Below, in pieces: positions 1 through 6,727 of a DNA stretch of 7,580 nucleotides. A program made the translations under genes and the position numbers. The notes beneath the pieces are model-generated. The model saw only the letters and a list, made by a program, of their open reading frames with translations, made no database searches and had not been told where the DNA came from. The DNA is taken from positions 1-7,580 of the forward strand of contig JAAVXQ010000088.1 in NCBI GenBank assembly GCA_022790685.1, in the 5' to 3' direction. The DNA is from Clostridia bacterium (GTDB lineage Bacteria > Bacillota > Clostridia > TANB77 > CAG-508). Each line of letters starts with the position of its first letter. Position 1 is the first letter of the stretch.

Positions 1-1436
1 ATTAATCTATCTATTCCTATTCCCATACCACCTGTTGGAGGCATTCCATATTCAATAGCCATACAAAAGTCTTCATCCATCATATTTGCTTCATCATCTC
101 CAGCATCTCTTTGCTTTAATTGCTCTACAAATCTTTCTCTTTGATCAATTGGATCATTTAATTCTGAATATGCATTTCCATATTCACGTCCATCTATAAA
201 TAATTCAAATCTTTCAACTAATCTCTTATCTGATGGTTTTCTTTTAGTAAGTGGAGATACTTCAACTGGATAGTCACAAATAAAAGTTGGCTGAGTCAAA
301 GTTTCTTCAACAAAGTCTTCAAAAAATTGATTTATAATATATCCTCTAGTTTTTTTAGATTCTTCTACTTCAACACCTTTTTCTTTAGCAATAGCTATTG
401 CTTCTTCATCAGAATTTATCTTATTAAAGTCTACTCCTGTTACTTCTTTTATTGCATCTATCATTGTTACTCTTCTCCATGGAGTTTCTAAATCTATATC
501 TGTTCCTTGGTAATTAATTTTAGCTGTTCCTAAAACATTTTTAGCAACTGTTCTAATTAAATCTTCCGAGAAATTCATCATGTCATTATAATCTTGATAT
601 GATGCATAAAATTCAACATTTGTAAATTCAGGATTATGTTTAATATCCATTCCTTCATTTCTAAACATTCTTCCCATTTCATATACTCTATCAAAACCAC
701 CAACTATTAATCTTTTTAAATATAATTCATTAGCAATTCTTAAGTACATATCCATGTCTAATGTATTATGATGTGTTATGAATGGTCTTGCTGTAGCTCC
801 ACCTGCTATTGTATTTAATATTGGAGTATCTACTTCTAAATATCCTGATTTATCAAAGAAGTTTTTTATTTCCTTTAATAATTTGCTTCTTAATAAAAAT
901 GTTTCTTTAACTTCTGGATTAACAATTAAATCTACATATCTTTGTCTATAACGTAAATCTATATCTTTAAGTCCATGAAACTTCTCTGGTAAATCTCTTA
1001 AAGATTTAGTTAAAAGTATAACTTCCTTAGCATGTATTGATATCTCTTCAGTTTTTGTTTTAAAAACAAAACCTTTTATTCCTATTATATCTCCTATATC
1101 AAAAGTTTTAAAAGCTTTATAAGTTTCTTCTCCTAAATCGTTTATACTAATATAACTTTGAATTTTTCCTTGGCTATCTTGTATTGTACAAAAAGAGGCT
1201 TTTCCCATAATTCTTTTTGCCATAATTCTTCCTGCTACAGAAACATCTTTTCCTTCATATTTTTCATAGCTATTTTTTATGTCTTCTGAAAGTTCTGTTC
1301 TATCATATTTAGTTATTTCAAAAGGATCTTTTCCTGCTTCTTGAAGCTGTTTTAGTTTATCTAACCTTACCTGCATAAGCTTATTTAGCTCCATTTCGTC
1401 AATTTCTGTTTCTACATTTTCTTTGTTTTCATTCAT
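1..1436 (-). CDS. lysS: Lysyl-tRNA synthetase, class II (C-terminus cut by window edge)
   Basis: Cytoplasmic enzyme that uses ATP to attach lysine to tRNA-Lys for translation. I translated 478 complete codons with no stop before the window edge. Visible parts are an N-terminal OB-fold tRNA-anticodon domain (about residues 64-145, with VAGRIMAKRIMGKASF), class II motif 1 around 195-220 (SGYLEVDTPIL, then GGATARPF), motif 2 at about 250-278 (FRNEGMDIKHNPEFT) and the start of motif 3 at about 464-478 (GMPPTGGMGIGIDRL). Family members usually run to about 490-505 residues, so only some 20-30 residues are missing. The start is ATG at 1436-1434, preceded by a strong AGAGGTGA ribosome site at 1444-1451. 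The gene has its own promoter and a short leader, with no room for a T-box. The family assignment is seen directly from the motifs. The missing C-terminus is inferred from family length. Confidence 0.97.
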   Translation of the reverse strand, partial: MNENKENVETEIDEMELNKLMQVRLDKLKQLQEAGKDPFEITKYDRTELSEDIKNSYEKYEGKDVSVAGRIMAKRIMGKASFCTIQDSQGKIQSYISINDLGEETYKAFKTFDIGDIIGIKGFVFKTKTEEISIHAKEVILLTKSLRDLPEKFHGLKDIDLRYRQRYVDLIVNPEVKETFLLRSKLLKEIKNFFDKSGYLEVDTPILNTIAGGATARPFITHHNTLDMDMYLRIANELYLKRLIVGGFDRVYEMGRMFRNEGMDIKHNPEFTNVEFYASYQDYNDMMNFSEDLIRTVAKNVLGTAKINYQGTDIDLETPWRRVTMIDAIKEVTGVDFNKINSDEEAIAIAKEKGVEVEESKKTRGYIINQFFEDFVEETLTQPTFICDYPVEVSPLTKRKPSDKRLVERFELFIDGREYGNAYSELNDPIDQRERFVEQLKQRDAGDDEANMMDEDFCMAIEYGMPPTGGMGIGIDRL

Positions 1437-1468
1437 ACTATAATCACCTCTCATTTTTTGATTTTTAC

Positions 1469-1497
1469 ATTATATAACATTTTTTCATTATTGTAAA
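1469..1497 (-). promoter_or_regulatory. Sigma-A-type promoter of lysS
   Basis: On the minus strand, TTTACA (1497-1492) and TATAAT (1474-1469) are separated by exactly 17 bases. The -10 box is perfect and the -35 box matches TTGACA at four of six positions. Transcription would start near 1462, giving a leader of about 25 bases that carries only the ribosome site. It lies between the terminator at 1591-1635 and the lysS start, as expected for an independent transcript. Confidence 0.75.
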
Positions 1498-1590
1498 CCT
1501 ATTAAATAAAAAAGATTTTTCTGTATAATCATTCAAAATATAGCTATTTTAAAACTTTTTCTAAATTTCATTTTTCAAACTTATATTTCC

Positions 1591-1635
1591 AAAAAAAGAT
1601 TTCACTTTTACTAAATTAAAAATGAAATCTTTTTT
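1591..1635 (-). terminator. Rho-independent terminator after the lemA-DUF3137 unit
   Basis: A perfect 13-bp inverted repeat pairs 1592-1604 with 1623-1635 (TGAAATCTTTTTT as one arm). After one mismatch it continues for 5 bp (1606-1610 with 1617-1621) and closes on a 6-base loop. On the minus strand the descending arm ends in a run of T, the usual release signal, and it begins 6 bases after the DUF3137 stop codon. The arms are A/T-rich at their ends, so the hairpin is nearly symmetrical and could also act on the plus strand, but no plus-strand gene is present to need it. Confidence 0.85.
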
Positions 1636-1641
1636 ATTTCT

Positions 1642-2544
1642 TTATATTCCAACAGCTTTTGATTTTTCTATTATTTCTTCTATTATTTCTATAGGAAAAT
1701 TTATGGTACTAAAATATTTATATAAAAGTTTAAAATCAACACCTTCACTTAAAAGTGGTGGCTCAAATATTTCTCCACATCTATATCTAAAATATATGGT
1801 AGAATTCTCTATTTTCATATTAAATATGTATTTTTTATTTTCATTAAGCTTTACAAATTTTTCTATAAGTTCTGATGTAAATATCTCCATTGCTTGTACT
1901 TTATCTATAGCATATAAGTCATATAATTTTTCAAACTCTGAGGATTCTACTTCAATCCTATTTTTGTCATATCTTTTGGCATTATAGTTCGTAGTTATGG
2001 TTATATTATTAAAAATAGGAGTATTTAATATCACATAACCATATAAACCATTAAATGTCATAACTTCTCTTTTTTCTGTTCCGCCATTTCCATCATCTAC
2101 ATATTCTTCTTTATATGTAGTAACTTGTGCCATTTTAATTGTATCTCCTTGTGATAGTTTTCCATTAATTTCATCTTCTGTACGGAATCTATCAAAATTT
2201 ATATCAAACCTTGAATTTGCATATTCACGTCTAGTTAAAGATGACAAAGGAGAAAATTTTAAATCTTTGCTATATTCCTCTACTAATGTTCGTATGACTT
2301 CGAATTTATATATTTCTCTAAATTTATTTTCCTTTTTTGATACAAAAATAATAAATACAATAAAACTACTAAATAATGCCATTGCCATCAGCACTTTATT
2401 AACAAAAAACAAAATAAGTAGTACTATTCCTATAATCATAAGTAGCATTAGTATATCTTTTGTATTTTTTTTCTTTATATTAGATAATTCTTCTTTGGAC
2501 GCTTTATAAATTTTTTCATATATATTATTAAAATTAACTTTCAC
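1642..2544 (-). CDS. DUF3137-type membrane protein, partner of LemA
   Basis: A 300-residue protein of unknown function. It has a charged N-terminus (1-29), two adjacent membrane helices (about 30-48 and 51-69) forming a hairpin, then a soluble region. That region carries features I associate with the DUF3137 family: a FRTEDEINGKL stretch (120-130), a FNGLYGYVILN stretch (164-174), and a closing SSEFEKLYDLYAIDKVQAMEIFTSELIEKF block (201-230). The start is GTG (2544-2542), not ATG. It is chosen because TAAGGAGA lies 6 bases upstream, and this ribosome site overlaps the lemA stop codon, so translation is probably coupled. DUF3137 genes are commonly found beside lemA, which supports the assignment. 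No catalytic motif is visible. A membrane-anchored role with LemA is inference from position. Confidence 0.85.
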   Translation of the reverse strand: MKVNFNNIYEKIYKASKEELSNIKKKNTKDILMLLMIIGIVLLILFFVNKVLMAMALFSSFIVFIIFVSKKENKFREIYKFEVIRTLVEEYSKDLKFSPLSSLTRREYANSRFDINFDRFRTEDEINGKLSQGDTIKMAQVTTYKEEYVDDGNGGTEKREVMTFNGLYGYVILNTPIFNNITITTNYNAKRYDKNRIEVESSEFEKLYDLYAIDKVQAMEIFTSELIEKFVKLNENKKYIFNMKIENSTIYFRYRCGEIFEPPLLSEGVDFKLLYKYFSTINFPIEIIEEIIEKSKAVGI

Positions 2545-2550
2545 TTATTT

Positions 2551-2558
2551 TCTCCTTA
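2551..2558 (-). promoter_or_regulatory. Ribosome site overlapping the lemA stop codon
   Basis: On the minus strand TAAGGAGA contains both the lemA TAA stop (2558-2556) and the Shine-Dalgarno core GGAG. It sits 6 bases before the GTG start of the DUF3137 gene. The overlap decides the GTG start and suggests that ribosomes finishing lemA re-initiate on the next gene, keeping the two products in fixed ratio. The coupling itself is inferred. Confidence 0.75.
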
Positions 2559-3089
2559 CTTTTCTAAAGGATTTTTTCTTTTGTATTCCTCTATTTCAAA
2601 TAATTCACATTCACTAAACTTAAAAAATCGACCTACAATATTACCTGGAAATGTTGTAAGTTTTGTATTATATAGAGTAACATCACCATTATATATTCTT
2701 CTAGCTGCTTGAAGCTGACTTTCTTGTTTTATTAAAGCTTTTTGTAATTGTAAAAAGTTTTTACTTGAATTTAACTCTGGCATACTTTCTGCTATTCCAA
2801 ACAAATTTGTAAATTCTGTATTTAATTTATAAGCATCAGAAAAAGACTTATTCTTTTTTTCCATATATGAATTCCTAAGCTCAGTAATTTTTGATAAAGT
2901 CTCTTGTTCATGCTTTGCATATGCTTTTACAGTTTCAACTAAATTTGGTATTAAATCAAATCTTTGGTTTAAATAAACGTCTATGGATGAGTTCGAATGT
3001 TTTACTTTATTCCTAAGCATAGTAAACTGGTTGTATTCTATTACAATAAAAATAATAATTAATATAAATATTATAAAAATAATTTCCAT
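2556..3089 (-). CDS. lemA: LemA family protein
   Basis: A 177-residue LemA family protein. It has one N-terminal membrane helix (about residues 2-18) followed by a helical domain with the family hallmarks: RFDLIPNLVETVKAYAKHE (43-61), ESMPELNSSKNFLQLQ (101-116), and ARRIYNGDVTLYNTKLTTFPGN (129-150). The length is usual for the family. LemA proteins are membrane-anchored helical proteins of unclear biochemical role, so I assign no reaction. The start is ATG (3089-3087) with GGGAG about 7 bases upstream. The gene is first in a two-gene unit and its stop codon lies inside the ribosome site of the DUF3137 gene. A terminator upstream (pyrD) and one downstream (after DUF3137) isolate the pair from its neighbours. 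Confidence 0.95.
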   Translation of the reverse strand: MEIIFIIFILIIIFIVIEYNQFTMLRNKVKHSNSSIDVYLNQRFDLIPNLVETVKAYAKHEQETLSKITELRNSYMEKKNKSFSDAYKLNTEFTNLFGIAESMPELNSSKNFLQLQKALIKQESQLQAARRIYNGDVTLYNTKLTTFPGNIVGRFFKFSECELFEIEEYKRKNPLEK

Positions 3090-3126
3090 TTTTTCTCCCT
3101 ATTACTCTTCATATTCTCTTAAGATT

Positions 3127-3153
3127 ATTATACTATAAAATTTATTTTTTCAA
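3127..3153 (-). promoter_or_regulatory. Possible promoter of the lemA-DUF3137 unit
   Basis: On the minus strand TATAAT (3132-3127) is a perfect -10 box and TTGAAA (3153-3148) is a fair -35 box. The spacer is only 15 bases, shorter than the preferred 16-18. It falls between the pyrD terminator and lemA, where a promoter is needed, and would give a leader of about 30 bases. In such AT-rich sequence TATAAT arises often by chance, so this is tentative. Confidence 0.45.
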
Positions 3154-3211
3154 CATACAAATTACATTTTTTTTAATTATAAAAAAAATATTATTTTATC
3201 TATAACTATAT

Positions 3212-3260
3212 AAAAAATACCTAAGGCAAAGAATAGCTTTAAATTCATTGCTTTAGGTAT
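3212..3260 (-). terminator. Rho-independent terminator after pyrD
   Basis: An inverted repeat pairs 3248-3260 with 3217-3229 (ATACCTAAAGCAA and TTGCCTTAGGTAT as read on the minus strand), giving 12 of 13 pairs with one A-C mismatch. A further 4-bp stem (3231-3234 with 3243-3246) can form in the loop. The descending arm runs directly into TTTTTTATA at 3217-3209. The hairpin starts 10 bases after the pyrD stop codon. It probably ends the pyrimidine operon and separates it from lemA. Confidence 0.9.
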
Positions 3261-3270
3261 AATAAATATA

Positions 3271-4182
3271 TTAATTCATTTCTACTGTTCCTATTATAGA
3301 ATTTATATCATCAATATTATGTTTTTTCATAAAAGCTTCAATTCCTTCTATTGTTTTAATACTAGTTTCTGGATCTGCGAAATTTCCTGAACCGATTGAA
3401 ACAGCAGTTGCACCTGCAATCATAAATTCAATTGCGTCTTCTCCTGTCATTATTCCTCCAAGACCAAGTACTGGTATATTAACTGCATTTGCAATTTGAT
3501 AAACACATCTTACAGCAACTGGTTTTACTGCAGGTCCTGAAAATCCTCCTGTATTGTTTGCCAAAATTGGTTTTCTTTTTTCTATATCAATTTTCATACC
3601 AAGTAATGTATTAATTGCTGATATTCCATCAGCCCCAGCATCTTCTGCTCCTTTTGCTGGTTCTACAATATTTGTTACATTTGGTGTTAATTTTACTATT
3701 AAAGGTTTATTATCTAATACTTTTCTTACTGCCTTTGTCACCTCTTTTACTCCCTCATAAGTTGTTCCAAAAGCTAAGCATCCAGCTTTAACGTTTGGAC
3801 AAGAAAGATTTAGTTCTACTCCATCTATATCTAATGTATTTAAAATTTTACAAAGTTCTACATATTCTTCAATTGTGCTTCCACAAGCATTTACTATTAT
3901 TTTTGTATCAAATTTTCTAAGCCAAGGCAAATCATATTTTGCAAAATATTCAACTCCTGGATTTTGAAGTCCTATACTATTAAGCATTCCCCCTTGTACT
4001 TCACATACTCTTGGTGGTTTATTTCCTGGTCTTAATTTAAGAGAAGTTCCTTTTGTTATAATTCCACCTAATTTATTTAAGTCAATATATTCTGAGTATT
4101 CTCTTCCATATCCAAAAGTTCCTGATGCAACTGTTACTGGGTTTTTCATTTTAATTCCACATAAGTTCACTTCTGTATTCAT
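3271..4182 (-). CDS. pyrD: Dihydroorotate dehydrogenase B, catalytic subunit (class 1B)
   Basis: FMN-containing catalytic subunit (PyrD/PyrDB) that oxidises dihydroorotate to orotate in de novo UMP synthesis and passes electrons to PyrK and on to NAD+. It is cytoplasmic, with 303 residues, normal for class 1B. Visible motifs are NPVTVASGTFGYG (14-26), KGTS (44-47), NSIGLQNPG (68-76), VELNLSCPNV (122-131) with the expected catalytic cysteine at 128, VKLTPNV (163-169), AINT (189-192), GGFSGPAVKP (212-221) and GLGGI (240-244) in the flavin phosphate region. The start is ATG at 4182-4180 with AGGAGAG upstream. Its partner pyrK is in the same probable operon but is separated by a membrane protein gene. 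Small departures from the common pattern are AGC where AGG is usual after SCPNV (C135) and GSGNF near 264-268 where GTANF is common. The fold and active site look intact. Confidence 0.96.
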   Translation of the reverse strand: MNTEVNLCGIKMKNPVTVASGTFGYGREYSEYIDLNKLGGIITKGTSLKLRPGNKPPRVCEVQGGMLNSIGLQNPGVEYFAKYDLPWLRKFDTKIIVNACGSTIEEYVELCKILNTLDIDGVELNLSCPNVKAGCLAFGTTYEGVKEVTKAVRKVLDNKPLIVKLTPNVTNIVEPAKGAEDAGADGISAINTLLGMKIDIEKRKPILANNTGGFSGPAVKPVAVRCVYQIANAVNIPVLGLGGIMTGEDAIEFMIAGATAVSIGSGNFADPETSIKTIEGIEAFMKKHNIDDINSIIGTVEMN

Positions 4183-4208
4183 ATTTTTTCTCTCCTATCT
4201 CTTTATTT

Positions 4209-5861
4209 TTATTTTATCATCATTAAATCTTTTAGAGCCACTTCAGCTTTACTTAAATCTCCGCCTATATATCTAACACTATAATCTATAACTTTATTTG
4301 ATATATCTTCTGTTAAAAGATAACTTCCTAACTTATCTTTAGGTATTGTGTATCTTATTACATCATTATACTGCATCATATATATTTGAATTCCTGTTTC
4401 TTTTTCTGTTACAAAATATGTATTAGTTTCATCTGAGTTTAATTTTATCTCTATTACATATTCATCATCACCTATTGCTGTTACTCTATCAAAACCATAA
4501 TACATAGATATAAATACATTTACTGGCATTCCTGGATTAAATTCTGGAAAAAAGTTATGAATATTTATCCAGTCTTCAATGTGTATCCACTGAGAATACT
4601 TAAAATTACTTACAAGTACGTCTTTTTCTCCTTTTTTTGCAGCTTCTTCATATTGGCTTGTCACTTTTTCTTTATATGGTATTATATATCTTATCTCAGC
4701 AAGTGTACTTGGTGAATATTTTCTAAAAACAATCAAAGTAAGTATCACTGAAACTACAGCTATTGTTTTTTCATACTTTTTAAAATATTCTGCAATATAC
4801 TGAACATTCGCACTTAATACTATCATAAACATAGCTTCATAGGGAAGAAATGCTCTTGGTGGAAAATATGAAATTACTAACATTGGAAGTGTTCCTATTA
4901 ATGCTGGTAATATAAAATATAATACTTCTTTTTTTATAATAGAAATATCATATTTTTTCCAATTTTTTGGTAAAATACATTTTGTTTTTTCTTCTTTTAT
5001 AACATTTATATTGCTTAATATAAATGCTACAAGCATACTAACGCCAACTATTATTAAATGTTTTTTTGCATTTGTATAATTTCCCAAACTTCCCCAATTA
5101 AATGTTGTATCTATCTGTCCCATTCTAGAAAAATTTCCTGGTGCAAATATTGTAGCAGCAGAACCTAAGCAAAACATTATAAAAATCAAAACAATCGTAA
5201 TTTTCTTCTTAGTATCAAATTTAAAAAAGTCTTTTATTTTAAACAAACATACACATAGTAAAAACGAACCACCAACAAAAACTATATTTTCATGTGAAAA
5301 ACCTGTTATAAATGCAAATAATATAAGTGCTATTTTTCCCAAAATATTTAAATCTTTTTCACCTATATAATAATTATAAAAATAATATATAAGTATTACC
5401 ATAAAAGTGCTTGGCCATAAATAATTAAGAGCCCCACTTATCCAAGCAAATTTTTCTCCAAACATCATACTAAAAGCTAAATATCCAAATACAGATAATA
5501 TTGATAAAAATCCTGATTTTTTATTTAATACTTTTGTTATTAGAATTATAAATAACATAAATACAAGAGAATTTATTACTTCAAAAATCAGTGGATTCAT
5601 ATTTCTAAAAATTCCTACTAATACATGAGGTATTATTCTACCTGTCCAATTATTGTATAAAAATTTTCCAGTTTTAATACAATCATCTATTCCATCTACT
5701 CTCTCCATATTTGAGCCTTGTACCCAAGAATAAGTATAATCATCTGGACTAAGCATTACAGAATGATTTAATATTAAAACACTCGCAAAAATTAATAGTA
5801 TAAGTCCAATTTTTGCAGAAATTTTAATAAACTTACTAAATTTTTCTATATCAATTTTCAT
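4209..5861 (-). CDS. Polytopic membrane protein, DUF6056-like, possible GT-C-type fold
   Basis: A 550-residue integral membrane protein of unknown function. About ten hydrophobic helices lie between residues 17 and 381. The first long loop carries SPDDYTYSW (38-46) and an NWTGRIIPH stretch (71-79). Further on are WISGALNYLWPS (140-151), GFSHEN (187-192), FAPGNFSRMG (239-248) and YFPPRAFLPYE (332-342). This order of motifs recalls the DUF6056 family. An acidic pair in the first external loop is also typical of GT-C glycosyltransferases, so a sugar-transfer role is possible but unproven. The C-terminal soluble part (about 385-550) contains WINIHNF and MYYGFDRV, then some 85 further residues of strand-rich sequence. 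The start is ATG 5861-5859, with only a weak AGAGAA ribosome site. It sits between pyrK and pyrD with gaps of 52 and 26 bases, so it is probably co-transcribed with them. Confidence 0.7.
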   Translation of the reverse strand: MKIDIEKFSKFIKISAKIGLILLIFASVLILNHSVMLSPDDYTYSWVQGSNMERVDGIDDCIKTGKFLYNNWTGRIIPHVLVGIFRNMNPLIFEVINSLVFMLFIILITKVLNKKSGFLSILSVFGYLAFSMMFGEKFAWISGALNYLWPSTFMVILIYYFYNYYIGEKDLNILGKIALILFAFITGFSHENIVFVGGSFLLCVCLFKIKDFFKFDTKKKITIVLIFIMFCLGSAATIFAPGNFSRMGQIDTTFNWGSLGNYTNAKKHLIIVGVSMLVAFILSNINVIKEEKTKCILPKNWKKYDISIIKKEVLYFILPALIGTLPMLVISYFPPRAFLPYEAMFMIVLSANVQYIAEYFKKYEKTIAVVSVILTLIVFRKYSPSTLAEIRYIIPYKEKVTSQYEEAAKKGEKDVLVSNFKYSQWIHIEDWINIHNFFPEFNPGMPVNVFISMYYGFDRVTAIGDDEYVIEIKLNSDETNTYFVTEKETGIQIYMMQYNDVIRYTIPKDKLGSYLLTEDISNKVIDYSVRYIGGDLSKAEVALKDLMMIK

Positions 5862-5876
5862 TTCTAAGTTCTCTAA

Positions 5877-5894
5877 AATTAGTTTTCACTAACT
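5877..5894 (-). other. Small hairpin in the pyrK to membrane-gene gap
   Basis: On the minus strand TTAGT and ACTAA pair around a GAAA loop (5892-5888 with 5883-5879), extended by one G-U and one A-U pair, and are followed by TTTTAG. The stem is short and the T run is only four bases, so it is at best a weak attenuator or processing site. It lies just upstream of the weak ribosome site of the membrane protein gene. Chance is a real alternative in AT-rich sequence. Confidence 0.3.
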
Positions 5895-5913
5895 ATCTTT
5901 CTAAAATTTTATT

Positions 5914-6696
5914 TTAAATTTCAACATTTTTAGCATCAAAAACAGGTCCTTCTTTACAAACATGTCCATATCTAGGTTCTGTTCCTGAAATAACTTTAAC
6001 TGCGCAACCCAAGCAAGCTCCTATTCCGCATCCCATTCTTTCTTCTAAAGATATTTGACAAGGAATATTTTCTTCTATTGCAAATTCTCTTACAGCTTTA
6101 AGCATTGGTAAAGGTCCACATGCAAATATCATATCTGGTTTAGTTTCTTTACAATCTTCTTTTAATATATTTATAGCATATCCTTTTTCTTTATAAGATC
6201 CATCATCTGTTGTTAATACCAATCTATCAGAAACTTCTTCAAATTCTTTTTCTAATGTAACTAAATCTTTATTTCTGAAGCCCATATACATAGTTGTTTT
6301 TGCTTTTCCTTTTAATTCTTTTGCAAGTTCATATAATGGATATGTTCCAATTCCTCCACCTATTATAGCTACATTTTTGTATTCTTTTATATTAAAACAA
6401 CCAAAGCCTAGAGGTCCCATTATATCAATTTTTTCTCCTACTTCTCTTGTAGCTAATATTTCTGTTCCTTTTCCTTTTACTTGAAATATAAATTCTACAA
6501 TTCCTGCTTCTTTCTCTATATTATAAATACTAATAGGTCTTCTTAAAAAAGTATCATTTGTATCTGAAACCTTTATTTCTAAAAATTGTCCTGCTTTTGC
6601 AGTTTCTGCTATTTCTTTAGCTTTAACAGAATACTTATAAATTCCTTCTATAAGTTTCTCTTTTTTCACTAATTCTGAGTTAAGCTTTACTCCCAT
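5914..6696 (-). CDS. pyrK: Dihydroorotate dehydrogenase B, electron transfer subunit
   Basis: Subunit that carries electrons from PyrD to NAD+ using FAD and a 2Fe-2S cluster. It is cytoplasmic, with 260 residues, normal for PyrK. The order is that of the ferredoxin-reductase family. An FAD-binding barrel carries RRPISIYNI (52-60) and GPLGFGCF (94-101). A nucleotide-binding domain carries IIGGGIGTYPLYELA (111-125), GFRNK (139-143) and FACGPLPMLKA (191-201). A C-terminal iron-sulfur site has cysteines 223, 228, 231 and 247 (MGCGIGACLGCAV and HVCKEGPVF). All four expected ligands are present. The start is ATG 6696-6694 with a perfect AGGAGG about 7 bases upstream. It follows the dCTP deaminase-like gene by 31 bases with no terminator between. 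Its PyrD partner is one gene further on. Confidence 0.96.
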   Translation of the reverse strand: MGVKLNSELVKKEKLIEGIYKYSVKAKEIAETAKAGQFLEIKVSDTNDTFLRRPISIYNIEKEAGIVEFIFQVKGKGTEILATREVGEKIDIMGPLGFGCFNIKEYKNVAIIGGGIGTYPLYELAKELKGKAKTTMYMGFRNKDLVTLEKEFEEVSDRLVLTTDDGSYKEKGYAINILKEDCKETKPDMIFACGPLPMLKAVREFAIEENIPCQISLEERMGCGIGACLGCAVKVISGTEPRYGHVCKEGPVFDAKNVEI

Positions 6697-6727
6697 ATTT
6701 TCCTCCTATTTTTTAGTTACAATAATT

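Noticed and set aside
1535..1552. Small palindrome around ATAGCTAT upstream of lysS
   Set aside because: It is only 8 to 10 bases, A/T-rich, far upstream of the promoter and has no second copy, so it is not supported as an operator.
1437..1641. Riboswitch or T-box in the lysS upstream region
   Set aside because: The region holds a terminator for the upstream unit and a promoter close to lysS. I see no T-box sequence or extended paired leader.
1622..1987. Plus-strand open frame opposite the DUF3137 gene
   Set aside because: It starts inside the terminator arm and has no ribosome site. The opposite strand carries a recognisable family protein over the same span.
2267..2509. Plus-strand open frame opposite the N-terminal part of the DUF3137 gene
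   Set aside because: Low-complexity translation antisense to membrane helices, with no ribosome site or recognised motif.
3554..3760. Plus-strand open frame within pyrD
   Set aside because: Antisense to conserved PyrD motifs and without a ribosome site.
5872..5908. Nine-base direct repeat (TCTAAAATT) in the pyrK to membrane-gene gap
   Set aside because: Two copies of a 9-base A/T-rich word are expected by chance at this base composition.
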